NCBI RefSeq assembly: GCF_900187265.1
Contig: NZ_LT906450.1
Coordinates: 3,649,444 to 3,713,443, forward strand
Source of the DNA: Rhodococcus rhodochrous
Lineage (GTDB): Bacteria > Actinomycetota > Actinomycetes > Mycobacteriales > Mycobacteriaceae
Direction: 5' to 3'
Length of the DNA stretch: 64,000 nt
Each line of letters opens with the position of its first letter. Position 1 is the first letter of the stretch. Both the position numbers and the translations under genes were made by a program. Under the pieces are notes generated by a model that worked only from the letters and a program-made list of their open reading frames with translations, did not search any database and was not told where the DNA came from. This document shows, in pieces, positions 19,011 through 28,805 of this stretch.

Positions 19011-20294
19011 CTACGCCCGGATCCGCTCGATCACGAGCGGCTGCCGGTCGGGTGCCGTGTCGGAGATGCGGAGACCGCCGCGGAGGGCGGCGAGCGCGTC
19101 GGGAATGCGTCCCGGGGTGTCGGTGTGCAGCGTCGCGATCGACTGGCCCGCGCGGACACGATCACCGAGGACCGCGTGCAGTTCGATGCCGGCCCCGGGC
19201 TGGACGTCCTGGCCCTGCCGTTCGCGACCGGCTCCCAGACGCCACGCGGCGATGCCGACCGCGTACGCGTCGAGTTCGGAGATCACCCCGTCCGCGTCGG
19301 CGTGGAAGGTCTCGGTGTGGGTCGCGACGGGCAACGGCGCCGTGGGGTCGCCACCCTGGGCGGCGATCATCGCGTTCCATCGGTCCATCGCAGTGCCGTC
19401 GCGCAGGCGGTCGGCGGGATCGACGTCGTCGACACCGGCGGCCTCGAGCATCTCACGGGCCAGGGCCAGGGTCAGCTCGACGACGTCGTCGGGTCCGCCG
19501 CCGGCGAGCACCTCGACGGCCTCCCGGACCTCGAGCGCATTGCCCGCCGTACGCCCGAGCGGGCTGTCCATGCGGGTGAGCAGGGCCGTCGTGGGCAGCC
19601 CTTCGTCGGTGCCGAGCTCGACCATGGTGCGTGCCAGCTCGCGGGCCTCGCCGAGTTCCTTCATGAAGGCACCGCTGCCGACCTTCACATCGAGGACGAG
19701 GGCTCCGGTGCCCTCGGCGATCTTCTTGCTCATGATCGAGCTGGCGATGAGCGGGATCGACTCGACGGTCCCGGTGACGTCGCGCAGTGCGTAGAGCTTG
19801 CGGTCGGCGGGTGCGAGATCGGCGCTCGCCGCGCACACGACCGCACCGACGGCCGGGTCGGTGAGGATCTCGGCGATTTCCGCGGTGGTCAGATCGGCCT
19901 TCCAGCCCGGGATCGCTTCGAGCTTGTCCAGGGTGCCGCCGGTGTGACCGAGACCGCGGCCCGACAGCTGCGGGACGGCGACGCCGCAGGCGGCGACGAG
20001 CGGTGCGAGCGGCAGGGTGATCTTGTCTCCCACACCGCCTGTCGAGTGTTTGTCGACGGTGCGCAGTCCGAGCGCGGAGAAATCGAGGCGACGACCGGAG
20101 TCGATCATCGCGGTGGTCCAGCGTGCCGTCTCCGCCCGGCTCATGCCGCGGAACCAGACGGCCATCGCCAGGGCCGACATCTGGGCGTCGGAGACGATGC
20201 CGTGGGTGAACGCTTCGATGACCCAGTCGATCTCGGTGCCGGAGAGTTCGTGTCCGTCGCGCTTGCGGCGGATGACGGTGACGATGTCAGGCAC
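19011..20294 (-). CDS. deoA: Thymidine phosphorylase
   Basis: 427-residue enzyme that splits thymidine and deoxyuridine with phosphate into base plus 2-deoxyribose-1-phosphate. The family signature is GRGLGHTGGTLDKLEAIPG, preceded by the phosphate loop DKHSTGGVGDKITL and followed by SSIMSKKIAEGTGALVLDVKVGSGAFMK. GTG 20294 overlaps the end of cdd by eight bases, so cdd–deoA is one transcript: deamination of deoxycytidine makes deoxyuridine, the substrate of this enzyme. Confidence 0.95.
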   Translation of the reverse strand: MPDIVTVIRRKRDGHELSGTEIDWVIEAFTHGIVSDAQMSALAMAVWFRGMSRAETARWTTAMIDSGRRLDFSALGLRTVDKHSTGGVGDKITLPLAPLVAACGVAVPQLSGRGLGHTGGTLDKLEAIPGWKADLTTAEIAEILTDPAVGAVVCAASADLAPADRKLYALRDVTGTVESIPLIASSIMSKKIAEGTGALVLDVKVGSGAFMKELGEARELARTMVELGTDEGLPTTALLTRMDSPLGRTAGNALEVREAVEVLAGGGPDDVVELTLALAREMLEAAGVDDVDPADRLRDGTAMDRWNAMIAAQGGDPTAPLPVATHTETFHADADGVISELDAYAVGIAAWRLGAGRERQGQDVQPGAGIELHAVLGDRVRAGQSIATLHTDTPGRIPDALAALRGGLRISDTAPDRQPLVIERIRA

Positions 20295-20706
20295 GGCGGT
20301 CCTCGTTCTCCCGCACGGCCGCGAGATCGTCGGGGCCGAACGCGTCGGGGAGGAGCGCGGAGAGACGACGCGGGCCGCCCTGGGCGTCGACCTCGAGATC
20401 GGGGCCGCCGTGTTCGAGAAGCACCTGCCGGCACCGGCCGCACGGGGTCAGAACGTGGCCCCGGGAGTCGCACACGGCGACGGCCCGAAGGCGGCCTCCA
20501 CCCTGGGCGATCAAGTTACCGACGAGTACACATTCGGCACATAGGCCCAGTCCGTGTGAGACATTTTCCACATTGCACCCGAGGACCATCCGACCGTCGA
20601 CGGTGAGGCCGGCAGCCCCCACCGGGAACCCGGAGTAGGGGGCGTAGGCTCGACCCATCACCTCATGTGCTTTGGCGCGCAACATTTTCCAGTCGATGTC
20701 CGGCAT
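20287..20706 (-). CDS. cdd: Cytidine deaminase
   Basis: 139-residue tetrameric-type cytidine deaminase. Zinc and proton-transfer residues are in CAECVLVGNLIAQGGG (Cys-Ala-Glu) and PCGRCRQVLLE (two Cys ligands). The N-terminal YAPYSGFPVGAAGL is the usual substrate-binding strand. It is the first gene of the cdd–deoA pair and diverges from sdhC across about 250 bp. Confidence 0.95.
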   Translation of the reverse strand: MPDIDWKMLRAKAHEVMGRAYAPYSGFPVGAAGLTVDGRMVLGCNVENVSHGLGLCAECVLVGNLIAQGGGRLRAVAVCDSRGHVLTPCGRCRQVLLEHGGPDLEVDAQGGPRRLSALLPDAFGPDDLAAVRENEDRRA

Positions 20707-20769
20707 GGTTCATCATCCTGTCACGGTGGCGTGGGCGACGGTAGGCGACCCCCACCGCGCCAGATCACA

Positions 20770-20788
20770 GTTGGAAAGGCAAACCTAA
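20770..20788. promoter_or_regulatory. Candidate IdeR/DtxR iron box upstream of sdhC
   Basis: The 19-mer GTTGGAAAGGCAAACCTAA agrees at 15 of 19 positions with the IdeR/DtxR consensus TWAGGTWAGSCTWACCTWA; the centre and right half (AGGCAAACCTAA) differ at one base only. It lies about 170 bp upstream of sdhC and 64 bp from the divergent cdd start. SdhB iron-sulfur clusters and the SdhC/D heme make iron control of this operon reasonable. Counted by eye; binding untested. Confidence 0.5.
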
Positions 20789-20960
20789 CTTCGCATTTGG
20801 AGCCCTGTACGAATGGGGCGGGAGATTAGTTCCCGAGTTTGGGATGGGTCTAGAGTCGATCCAAGTCGGTTCAGGTTCACGTCGGGCCCGTACTGCGGAA
20901 TCCCCCACAGGTAGGAGCAGCTCGACGCGTCCACCATTGACGTTGGAGGCACAGCACTCG

Positions 20961-21368
20961 ATGAGCAGCACGACTGAAGCCGCCCCCGCAAAGGCGGGGC
21001 GCACACGGTCGCTTTACCGGGGAGACCCCGGCATGTGGTCCTGGGTATTGCACCGGATCACGGGCGTGGCGACATTCTTCTTCCTTTTCGTCCACGTCCT
21101 CGACACCGCACTCGTCCGGGTCAACCCCGAGACCTACGACGCGGTGATCGATACGTACAAGAACCCGATCGTCGGCCTCATGGAGCTCGGCCTGGTCGCG
21201 ATGGTCCTGTACCACGCACTCAACGGCCTGCGGGTCATGCTCGTGGACTTCTGGTCGAAGGGCCCGAAGTACCAGCGCGTGATGCTCTGGACGATCCTCG
21301 CGATCTGGTTCGTGGTGATGATCCCCGCGGCCGTTCGCATCCTCTTCAACACATTTGCGGGGCACTGA
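20961..21368 (+). CDS. sdhC: Succinate dehydrogenase cytochrome b-556 subunit
   Basis: 135-residue membrane anchor of complex II, first gene of sdhCDAB. Three membrane helices are visible: WVLHRITGVATFFFLFVHVLDTAL (HR..G and the His expected to ligate heme b), PIVGLMELGLVAMVLYHALNGLRVML and MLWTILAIWFVVMIPAAVRILF. ATG 20961 follows GGAGG by about nine bases. Upstream 250 bp carry the iron-box candidate and a TAGAGT element (20851) that could be the -10. Confidence 0.93.
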   Translation: MSSTTEAAPAKAGRTRSLYRGDPGMWSWVLHRITGVATFFFLFVHVLDTALVRVNPETYDAVIDTYKNPIVGLMELGLVAMVLYHALNGLRVMLVDFWSKGPKYQRVMLWTILAIWFVVMIPAAVRILFNTFAGH

Positions 21369-21369
21369 C

Positions 21370-21810
21370 ATGACCGAAGCGAAGACTCTGGGTAAGGAAT
21401 ACGACCGGCCTGCCGGCCTCGACAACCCGCGCTCGCCGCGGCGCGCCGCGAAGAACAACTTCGAGCTCTACGCCTGGTTGTTCATGCGCCTGTCCGGCCT
21501 GGCCCTGATCATCCTGGTCCTCGGTCACCTCTTCATCATGCTGATGCTCGATGACGGCGTGCACCGCATCAACTTCGCGTTCGTCGCAGGCCGCTGGTCC
21601 AGCCCGTTCTGGCAGGTCTGGGACCTGTCGATGCTGTGGCTCGCTCAGCTCCACGGCGGTAACGGTCTGCGCACCGTCATCGCGGACTACGCACGTAAGG
21701 ACTCCACCCGGTTCTGGCTCAACACGATCCTCGTCGTGTCGATGATCCTGATCATGGGCCTGGGCACCTACGTGATCTTCACCTTCGACCCGAACATCAC
21801 GGCGAGCTAG
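21370..21810 (+). CDS. sdhD: Succinate dehydrogenase hydrophobic membrane anchor subunit
   Basis: 146 residues, two bases after sdhC. Three helices: YAWLFMRLSGLALIILVLGHLFIML (with the conserved R-LSG-ALI--L--GH pattern, where His is the likely heme ligand), a middle segment FWQVWDLSMLWLAQLHGGNGLRTV, and FWLNTILVVSMILIMGLGTYVIF. With SdhC it forms the quinone site and anchors SdhA/SdhB. Confidence 0.93.
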   Translation: MTEAKTLGKEYDRPAGLDNPRSPRRAAKNNFELYAWLFMRLSGLALIILVLGHLFIMLMLDDGVHRINFAFVAGRWSSPFWQVWDLSMLWLAQLHGGNGLRTVIADYARKDSTRFWLNTILVVSMILIMGLGTYVIFTFDPNITAS

Positions 21811-21825
21811 GGGAGCCGAACCTTC

Positions 21826-23577
21826 ATGCAGGAACATCGTTACGACGTAGTCATCGTCGGCGCCGGCGGCGCCGGCATGCGCGCGGCCATCGAAGCCGGC
21901 CCGCGTGCGCGCACCGCAGTGCTCACGAAGCTCTACCCCACCCGCAGCCACACCGGCGCCGCTCAGGGTGGCATGTGCGCCGCCCTCGCGAACGTCGAAG
22001 AGGACAACTGGGAGTGGCACACCTTCGACACCGTCAAGGGTGGCGACTACCTGGTCGACCAGGACGCTGCGGAGATCATGGCCAAGGAGGCCATCGACGC
22101 CGTTCTCGACCTCGAGAAGATGGGTCTTCCGTTCAACCGGACGCCCGAGGGCAAGATCGATCAGCGTCGCTTCGGTGGTCACACCCGCGACCACGGTAAG
22201 GCCCCGGTCCGTCGCGCGTGCTACGCCGCCGACCGCACCGGCCACATGATTCTGCAGACGCTCTACCAGAACTGCGTCAAGCACGACGTCGAGTTCTTCA
22301 ACGAGTTCTACGCGCTCGACATCACCCTCACCGAGACCGAGAACGGTCCCGTCGCGACGGGTGTCATCGCGTACGAGCTCGCGACCGGCGAGATCCACGT
22401 CTTCCACGCCAAGGCCATCGTCTTCGCGACGGGCGGCTCGGGCCGTATGTACAAGACGACGTCGAACGCCCACACCCTCACCGGTGACGGCCTCGGCATC
22501 ATCTTCCGCAAGGGCCTGCCGCTCGAGGACATGGAGTTCCACCAGTTCCACCCGACGGGCCTGGCCGGTCTCGGCATCCTCATCTCGGAAGCCGTGCGTG
22601 GTGAGGGCGGCATCCTCCGCAACGCCGACGGCGAGCGGTTCATGGAGCGCTACGCCCCCACCATCAAGGACCTCGCGCCCCGCGACATCGTCGCCCGCTC
22701 GATGGTGCTCGAGGTGCTCGAGGGTCGCGGCGCCGGACCGAACAAGGACTACGTCTACATCGACGTGACCCACCTCGGCGAGGACGTCCTCGAGGAGAAG
22801 CTCCCCGACATCACGGAGTTCTCCCGCACCTACCTCGGTGTCGACCCTGTCACCGAGCTCGTGCCGGTGTTCCCGACCTGCCACTACGTCATGGGCGGTA
22901 TCCCGACCAACGTCGACGGCGAGGTCCTCCGCGACAACGAGAACGTCGTGCCCGGCCTGTACGCGGCCGGCGAGTGCGCATGCGTGTCCGTCCACGGCGC
23001 CAACCGTCTCGGCACCAACTCGCTGCTCGACATCAACGTCTTCGGTCGTCGCGCCGGCATCGCCGCCGCGGAGTACGCCAACAGCACGAAGCACGTCGAG
23101 ATGCCGGACGAGCCGACGAAGTACGTCGACGAGTGGCTCGACCTGATCCTGCACCAGGGCGGCAAGGAGCGGGTGGCCGACATCCGCACCGAGCTGCAGC
23201 AGACGATGGACAACAACGCGTCGGTGTTCCGCACCGAGGAGACGTTGACGCAGGCGCTCAACGACATCCACGCGCTGAAGAAGCGCTACAAGGAGATCAC
23301 CGTCCACGACAAGGGCAAGCGCTACAACAGCGACCTGCTCGAAGCGCTGGAGCTCGGTTTCCTCCTCGAGATGGCCGAGGTCACCGTCGTCGGCGCGCTG
23401 AACCGCAAGGAATCGCGCGGCGGCCACGCCCGCGAGGACTACCCGAAGCGCGACGACGAGAACTTCCTCAAGCACACCATGGCGTACAAGGTGGGCGAGG
23501 AACTGATCTCCGACATTCGCCTGGACTACAAGCCGGTGGTCCAGACCCGGTACGAGCCCATGGAGCGTAAGTACTGA
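21826..23577 (+). CDS. sdhA: Succinate dehydrogenase flavoprotein subunit
   Basis: 583-residue FAD subunit that oxidises succinate to fumarate. The FAD-binding N-terminus is YDVVIVGAGGAGMRAAIEA; the covalent-FAD His lies in TRSHTGAAQGG; the dicarboxylate site includes HPTGLAGLG and the active-site Arg region ARSMVLEV; HGANRLGTNSLLD is the FAD C-terminal clamp. The stop overlaps the sdhB ATG by one base (TGATG). Position and length match M. tuberculosis Rv3318. Confidence 0.97.
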   Translation: MQEHRYDVVIVGAGGAGMRAAIEAGPRARTAVLTKLYPTRSHTGAAQGGMCAALANVEEDNWEWHTFDTVKGGDYLVDQDAAEIMAKEAIDAVLDLEKMGLPFNRTPEGKIDQRRFGGHTRDHGKAPVRRACYAADRTGHMILQTLYQNCVKHDVEFFNEFYALDITLTETENGPVATGVIAYELATGEIHVFHAKAIVFATGGSGRMYKTTSNAHTLTGDGLGIIFRKGLPLEDMEFHQFHPTGLAGLGILISEAVRGEGGILRNADGERFMERYAPTIKDLAPRDIVARSMVLEVLEGRGAGPNKDYVYIDVTHLGEDVLEEKLPDITEFSRTYLGVDPVTELVPVFPTCHYVMGGIPTNVDGEVLRDNENVVPGLYAAGECACVSVHGANRLGTNSLLDINVFGRRAGIAAAEYANSTKHVEMPDEPTKYVDEWLDLILHQGGKERVADIRTELQQTMDNNASVFRTEETLTQALNDIHALKKRYKEITVHDKGKRYNSDLLEALELGFLLEMAEVTVVGALNRKESRGGHAREDYPKRDDENFLKHTMAYKVGEELISDIRLDYKPVVQTRYEPMERKY

Positions 23578-24353
23578 TGACAACCATCGAGAAGACCGAC
23601 ACGGGCGCGTCGTCACTGCCTCCCGTGCCCGAGGGCGCGACGATGGTCACCCTCAAGATCGCTCGGTTCAACCCGGAGGACGACAAGGGTCAGCACTGGG
23701 ATTCGTTCCAGGTGCCGGCGCTGCCGTCCGACCGTCTGCTCAACCTGTTGGGCTACGTCAAGGGTTACCTCGACGGCACGCTCACCTTCCGTCGCAGCTG
23801 CGCCCACGGCGTGTGCGGCTCGGACGCGATGCGTGTCAACGGCGTCAACCGTCTCGCCTGCAAGATCCTCATGAAGGACCTGCTGGACAAGAACGGCAAG
23901 GACGTCACGATCACGATCGAGCCGATCCGTGGCCTTCCGGTCGAGAAGGACCTCGTCGTCGACATGGAGCCCTTCTTCGACGCCTACCGCGCCGTGAAGC
24001 CGTTCCTCATCGCCTCCGGCAACGAGCCGACCCGCGAGCGCATCCAGTCGCAGGCCGACCGTGCCCGGTTCGACGACACCACCAAGTGCATCCTGTGCGC
24101 GTGCTGCACCACCTCGTGCCCGGTGTACTGGAGCGACGGCAGCTACTTCGGCCCCGCCGCGATCGTCAACGCGCACCGGTTCATCTTCGATTCGCGTGAC
24201 GAGGGTACCGCCGAGCGTCTGGACATCCTCAACGACAAGGAAGGCGTGTGGCGCTGCCGCACCACCTTCAACTGCACCGACGCGTGCCCCCGTGGCATCC
24301 AGGTGACGAAGGCGATCCAGGAGGTCAAGCGCGCGCTCATGTTCGCTCGCTGA
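23577..24353 (+). CDS. sdhB: Succinate dehydrogenase iron-sulfur subunit
   Basis: 258-residue electron-transfer subunit with three clusters. [2Fe-2S]: SCAHGVCGSDAM...RLAC, with Asp in place of the third Cys, as in many bacterial SdhB proteins including E. coli. [4Fe-4S] and [3Fe-4S]: CILCACCTTSCPVYW and CTDACPRGI. It is the last gene of the operon and is followed ten bases later by a strong hairpin. Confidence 0.97.
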   Translation: MTTIEKTDTGASSLPPVPEGATMVTLKIARFNPEDDKGQHWDSFQVPALPSDRLLNLLGYVKGYLDGTLTFRRSCAHGVCGSDAMRVNGVNRLACKILMKDLLDKNGKDVTITIEPIRGLPVEKDLVVDMEPFFDAYRAVKPFLIASGNEPTRERIQSQADRARFDDTTKCILCACCTTSCPVYWSDGSYFGPAAIVNAHRFIFDSRDEGTAERLDILNDKEGVWRCRTTFNCTDACPRGIQVTKAIQEVKRALMFAR

Positions 24354-24362
24354 TCACCTCGC

Positions 24363-24404
24363 ACGACGGCAGGCCCGCCCCTTCGGGGACGGGCCTGCCG
24401 TCGT
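24363..24404 (+). terminator. Terminator of the sdhCDAB operon
   Basis: A 15-bp stem (ACGACGGCAGGCCCG and its complement) encloses a C-rich/G-rich 12-base loop that can itself pair around TTC. It starts ten bases after the sdhB stop. Confidence 0.85.
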
Positions 24405-24409
24405 CTGTG

Positions 24410-24458
24410 CTCACTCCGCTGTCCTCACTCCGCTGTTCTCACTCCGCTGTTCTCACTA
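24410..24458. repeat. 14-bp tandem repeat, 3.5 copies, downstream of sdhB
   Basis: The unit CTCACTCCGCTGTY occurs at 24410-24423, 24424-24437 and 24438-24451, then CTCACTA. It directly follows the sdh terminator in the 195-bp gap to the LapA-like gene. I see no gene or other site in the remainder of this gap. Confidence 0.9.
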
Positions 24459-24548
24459 CGTGTCGTCCCGAACTTCATCGAGGAACAGGCCCGGCAGTCG
24501 ATGGAGCAGGATTCCGCGCGCGGGTGAACCCGAACCGAGACGATCGGA

Positions 24549-24815
24549 TCAGCGTCCGCGTGCGAACAGGAAGCCCGCGACCCACCCGAGCGCGAAGATG
24601 ACGACGAGCACCAGCCACAACGGTGCCTGCAGCGAGATCCAGAAGAGGTCGATGCTCGTGCTCTTGCGGTTCTGGAGGACGAACAGCGCGGCGAGCAGGA
24701 CCAGGACGGCCGCGAGAACTCTGCGCGGAGTCACCTGGAACGAGCGTCGGGGCGCGGCGGAGCGCGTCTGTTTTGCCACGCCTCCATCGTCGCCCGTCCG
24801 CGGCACGATCGGCAC
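24549..24815 (-). CDS. Small LapA-domain (DUF1049) membrane protein
   Basis: 88 residues at most. Two membrane helices (VLAAVLVLLAALFVLQNRKSTSIDLFW and APLWLVLVVIFALGWVAGFLFARGR) flank the FxxQNR-x-x-x-I/V pattern of the lipopolysaccharide-assembly LapA domain family; in actinobacteria its role is unknown. Two starts are possible: ATG 24815 (used) and GTG 24779 (VAKQTRS), where GGAGG lies too close to serve as a good ribosome site. It follows the YihY gene on the opposite side of a short gap, on the same strand. Confidence 0.75.
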   Translation of the reverse strand: MPIVPRTGDDGGVAKQTRSAAPRRSFQVTPRRVLAAVLVLLAALFVLQNRKSTSIDLFWISLQAPLWLVLVVIFALGWVAGFLFARGR

Positions 24816-24847
24816 CCCCGAACCGGGTTTTCACCCCGGGAGTTCGT

Positions 24848-25876
24848 TCATTTCCTCCGGAATCGCAACCCGGCGAGGAGCCCCCCGAGCAGACCCGCTC
24901 CGAGGAGTACGGCCCCGCGGCGCGCGTCGAAACCTTCGTGCACCTCGAGACGCGGAGTGATGACAGCTCCCGTGGGCGCGGGATGGTGTGCGAGTGCGAG
25001 GCTCGCGCGGGACGTCGCTGCGAACGCGGTGCAGAAGAGCACAAGACGAGCCGTGAGATTACCGAACACGAGAATGCCGAGAATGGGCCCGAAGGCGACG
25101 CCCGCCGGCCCGTTGAGCACCCGTTCGAGATAGATCGAACCGGTCTGCTTGAGCAGTTCGAAACCGATCCCGGCGATCACACCTGCGACGATCGCGCTGC
25201 GGAACGGGACCGGTTCGCGGGGCAGGCGCGCGATCACCCAGGTGAACACCAGGGCGGTCGCGGCCGTGGCCGTGATCAGTGCCAGGATCCGCAGAACCAC
25301 GCCGATGCCGACGAGGTTCTCCATGTTGAGCAGCTCGACGATTCTGCGCGCGATCGGCCCGCTGCTCAGCGCCGAGAGCCCCAACGACACTGTCATCGCG
25401 AGCCCGAGACTGACGAGCGCGCCGCCGTCGCGCAGCTTGACCACGAAGAAGTTGCCCTTGTCGCGCGGGTGCTCCCACATGGCGGTGAGTGCTTCACGCA
25501 GATTCGTGATCCAGCCCAGGCCCGCATACGAGGCGGTGAGCAGACCGATGAGACCTACCGCGCCGCGGGATTCGATCGCCGAGTCGATCAGGCTCTGGAC
25601 GGTGCCACCGAGCTGACCGGGGATGTTCTCGGAGATGATCTGCCGGATCTGGTCGAGCAGCTCGGGGCGACCGGCGAGCACGAAGCCGGCCAGCGAGAAT
25701 ACGACCATGATGATCGGGACGATGGCCAGCACCGTGAAGAAGGTCAGACCGGCCGCGTAGTAATCGCCTTTGTTCTCCTGATACCGCACCCCGGCCCGGA
25801 GGATGCGGTCGAGCACCGGATGGGCCGCGCGTTGACGCTCGAGAAATCCCGGCTTCTCGTCGGGTTCGCCGGCCAT
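24848..25876 (-). CDS. YihY/BrkB-family inner-membrane protein
   Basis: 342-residue polytopic protein with about six helices (e.g. YYAAGLTFFTVLAIVPIIMVVFSLAGF, AVGLIGLLTASYAGLGWITNL, GALVSLGLAMTVSLGLSALS, ALITATAATALVFTWVI, SAIVAGVIAGIGFELLKQTGSIYL, PILGILVFGNLTARLVLFCTAFAA). The N-terminal DYYAAGLTFFTVLAIVP block is the YihY/‘virulence factor BrkB’ signature; despite the old names (RNase BN, BrkB) its function is unproven. ATG 25876 has GAAGGAGC upstream. It lies 16 bases after trpS on the same strand, as in M. tuberculosis Rv3335c/Rv3336c. Confidence 0.88.
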   Translation of the reverse strand: MAGEPDEKPGFLERQRAAHPVLDRILRAGVRYQENKGDYYAAGLTFFTVLAIVPIIMVVFSLAGFVLAGRPELLDQIRQIISENIPGQLGGTVQSLIDSAIESRGAVGLIGLLTASYAGLGWITNLREALTAMWEHPRDKGNFFVVKLRDGGALVSLGLAMTVSLGLSALSSGPIARRIVELLNMENLVGIGVVLRILALITATAATALVFTWVIARLPREPVPFRSAIVAGVIAGIGFELLKQTGSIYLERVLNGPAGVAFGPILGILVFGNLTARLVLFCTAFAATSRASLALAHHPAPTGAVITPRLEVHEGFDARRGAVLLGAGLLGGLLAGLRFRRK

Positions 25877-25892
25877 CCGGGTGCTCCTTCGT

Positions 25893-27811
<1,919 letters not shown>

Positions 27812-27896
27812 CGGGTCACCGTAGCCGACACCCGCGACGCAACGGCTTCCCTGTGGGAGGGGCCTCCCGCGAGGGTGGTCCACCCCACGACCGGTC

Positions 27897-27913
27897 GTTC
27901 CACGGGACGGAAC
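27897..27913. promoter_or_regulatory. Inverted repeat upstream of iclR, possible IclR-type operator
   Basis: GTTCC-ACGGGAC-GGAAC, a 5-bp-armed inverted repeat with a 7-base spacer, lies about 115 bp upstream of the iclR start. A looser copy, GTTC-N12-GAAC, lies at 27925-27944, and CCGT-TCT-ACGG lies next to the -10 of iclR. IclR regulators usually bind short imperfect palindromes of this size near their own promoter. Assignment to this regulator is inference. Confidence 0.4.
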
Positions 27914-28028
27914 GAATTCACCACGTTCTCTCATACAGCGGAACGGACGAATGCACTTCCAGCTGAAATGCTGCATCGATCCATTCTGCGGATTGTTGAA
28001 ACCGTTCTACGGACCTAGAGTGACTCAC

Positions 28029-28805
28029 ATGACACAGGCATCGACGGTCACCGGAGCCGACGGCGGCGTGCGGAGCGTCGCTCGCGCGTTCGATCTGCTC
28101 AACGCATTCGACGCCGAGCACCCGATCCGGACGCTGCGCGAACTCGTCGAGATCACCGGGCTCCCCAAGTCGACGGTGGTGCGCCTGCTGGGCACCCTCA
28201 CCACGCAAGGGATCGTCGCCACCCGAGGCGATTCGACGACCTACAGCGTCGGCCCCGCCTTCCTTCGCTGGATCGGTCTGGCCGACGCGATGTGGGAGAT
28301 CGGCGCCGAGGCACGGCGATCGATGACGGAACTGCGCGATCGATGCGGAGAGACCGTCAACATCTACATCCGACAGGACCTGCACCGCGTCTCCGTCGCT
28401 CAGGTCGAGGGCACGACGACGGTCCGCAGCGTCGTCCAGGTGGGTGCTCAGTACCCGCTCGTCGTCGGCGCCGCCGGCCGGATCCTGCTCGGTGGCTGTC
28501 CGGACAACGTTCTCGAAGCGCTCGCCGAGCAGGAGGGCACCACCAGCACGGCGGACCTGAGGACCGAGGCCGCCGGAGCACGGGAGGCGGGTTACGCCAT
28601 CACCCACGGCGATCGGGAGCTGGGCGCTTCCGCGGTCGCCGCGCCGATCCTGTCCGCCGACGGCCGTGTCATCGCAGCCCTGTCGATCAGTGGCCCCACG
28701 TCGCGCTTCACCGCCGACCGGGTCGCCGCCTACGTCGATGCCGTAACCGACACCGCCCGGCAGATCAGTGCTGCCGGGCTCGGAACCGTGGAGGCCTTCC
28801 TGTGA
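28029..28805 (+). CDS. IclR-family transcriptional regulator
   Basis: 258 residues. The winged helix-turn-helix is at about residues 15-75 (RSVARAFDLLNAF...TLRELVEITGLPKSTVVRLLGTLTTQGIVA), followed by an IclR effector domain of GAF type (about 80-255: GAEARRSMTELRDRCGETVNIYIRQD ... AAGRILLGG ... GYAITHGDRELGASAVAAPIL). It is the first gene of a three-gene unit overlapping by four bases at each joint. TAGAGT at 28016-28021 ends seven bases before ATG 28029 (leaderless). It probably controls the operon in response to the substrate or product of the two enzymes. Confidence 0.92.
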   Translation: MTQASTVTGADGGVRSVARAFDLLNAFDAEHPIRTLRELVEITGLPKSTVVRLLGTLTTQGIVATRGDSTTYSVGPAFLRWIGLADAMWEIGAEARRSMTELRDRCGETVNIYIRQDLHRVSVAQVEGTTTVRSVVQVGAQYPLVVGAAGRILLGGCPDNVLEALAEQEGTTSTADLRTEAAGAREAGYAITHGDRELGASAVAAPILSADGRVIAALSISGPTSRFTADRVAAYVDAVTDTARQISAAGLGTVEAFL

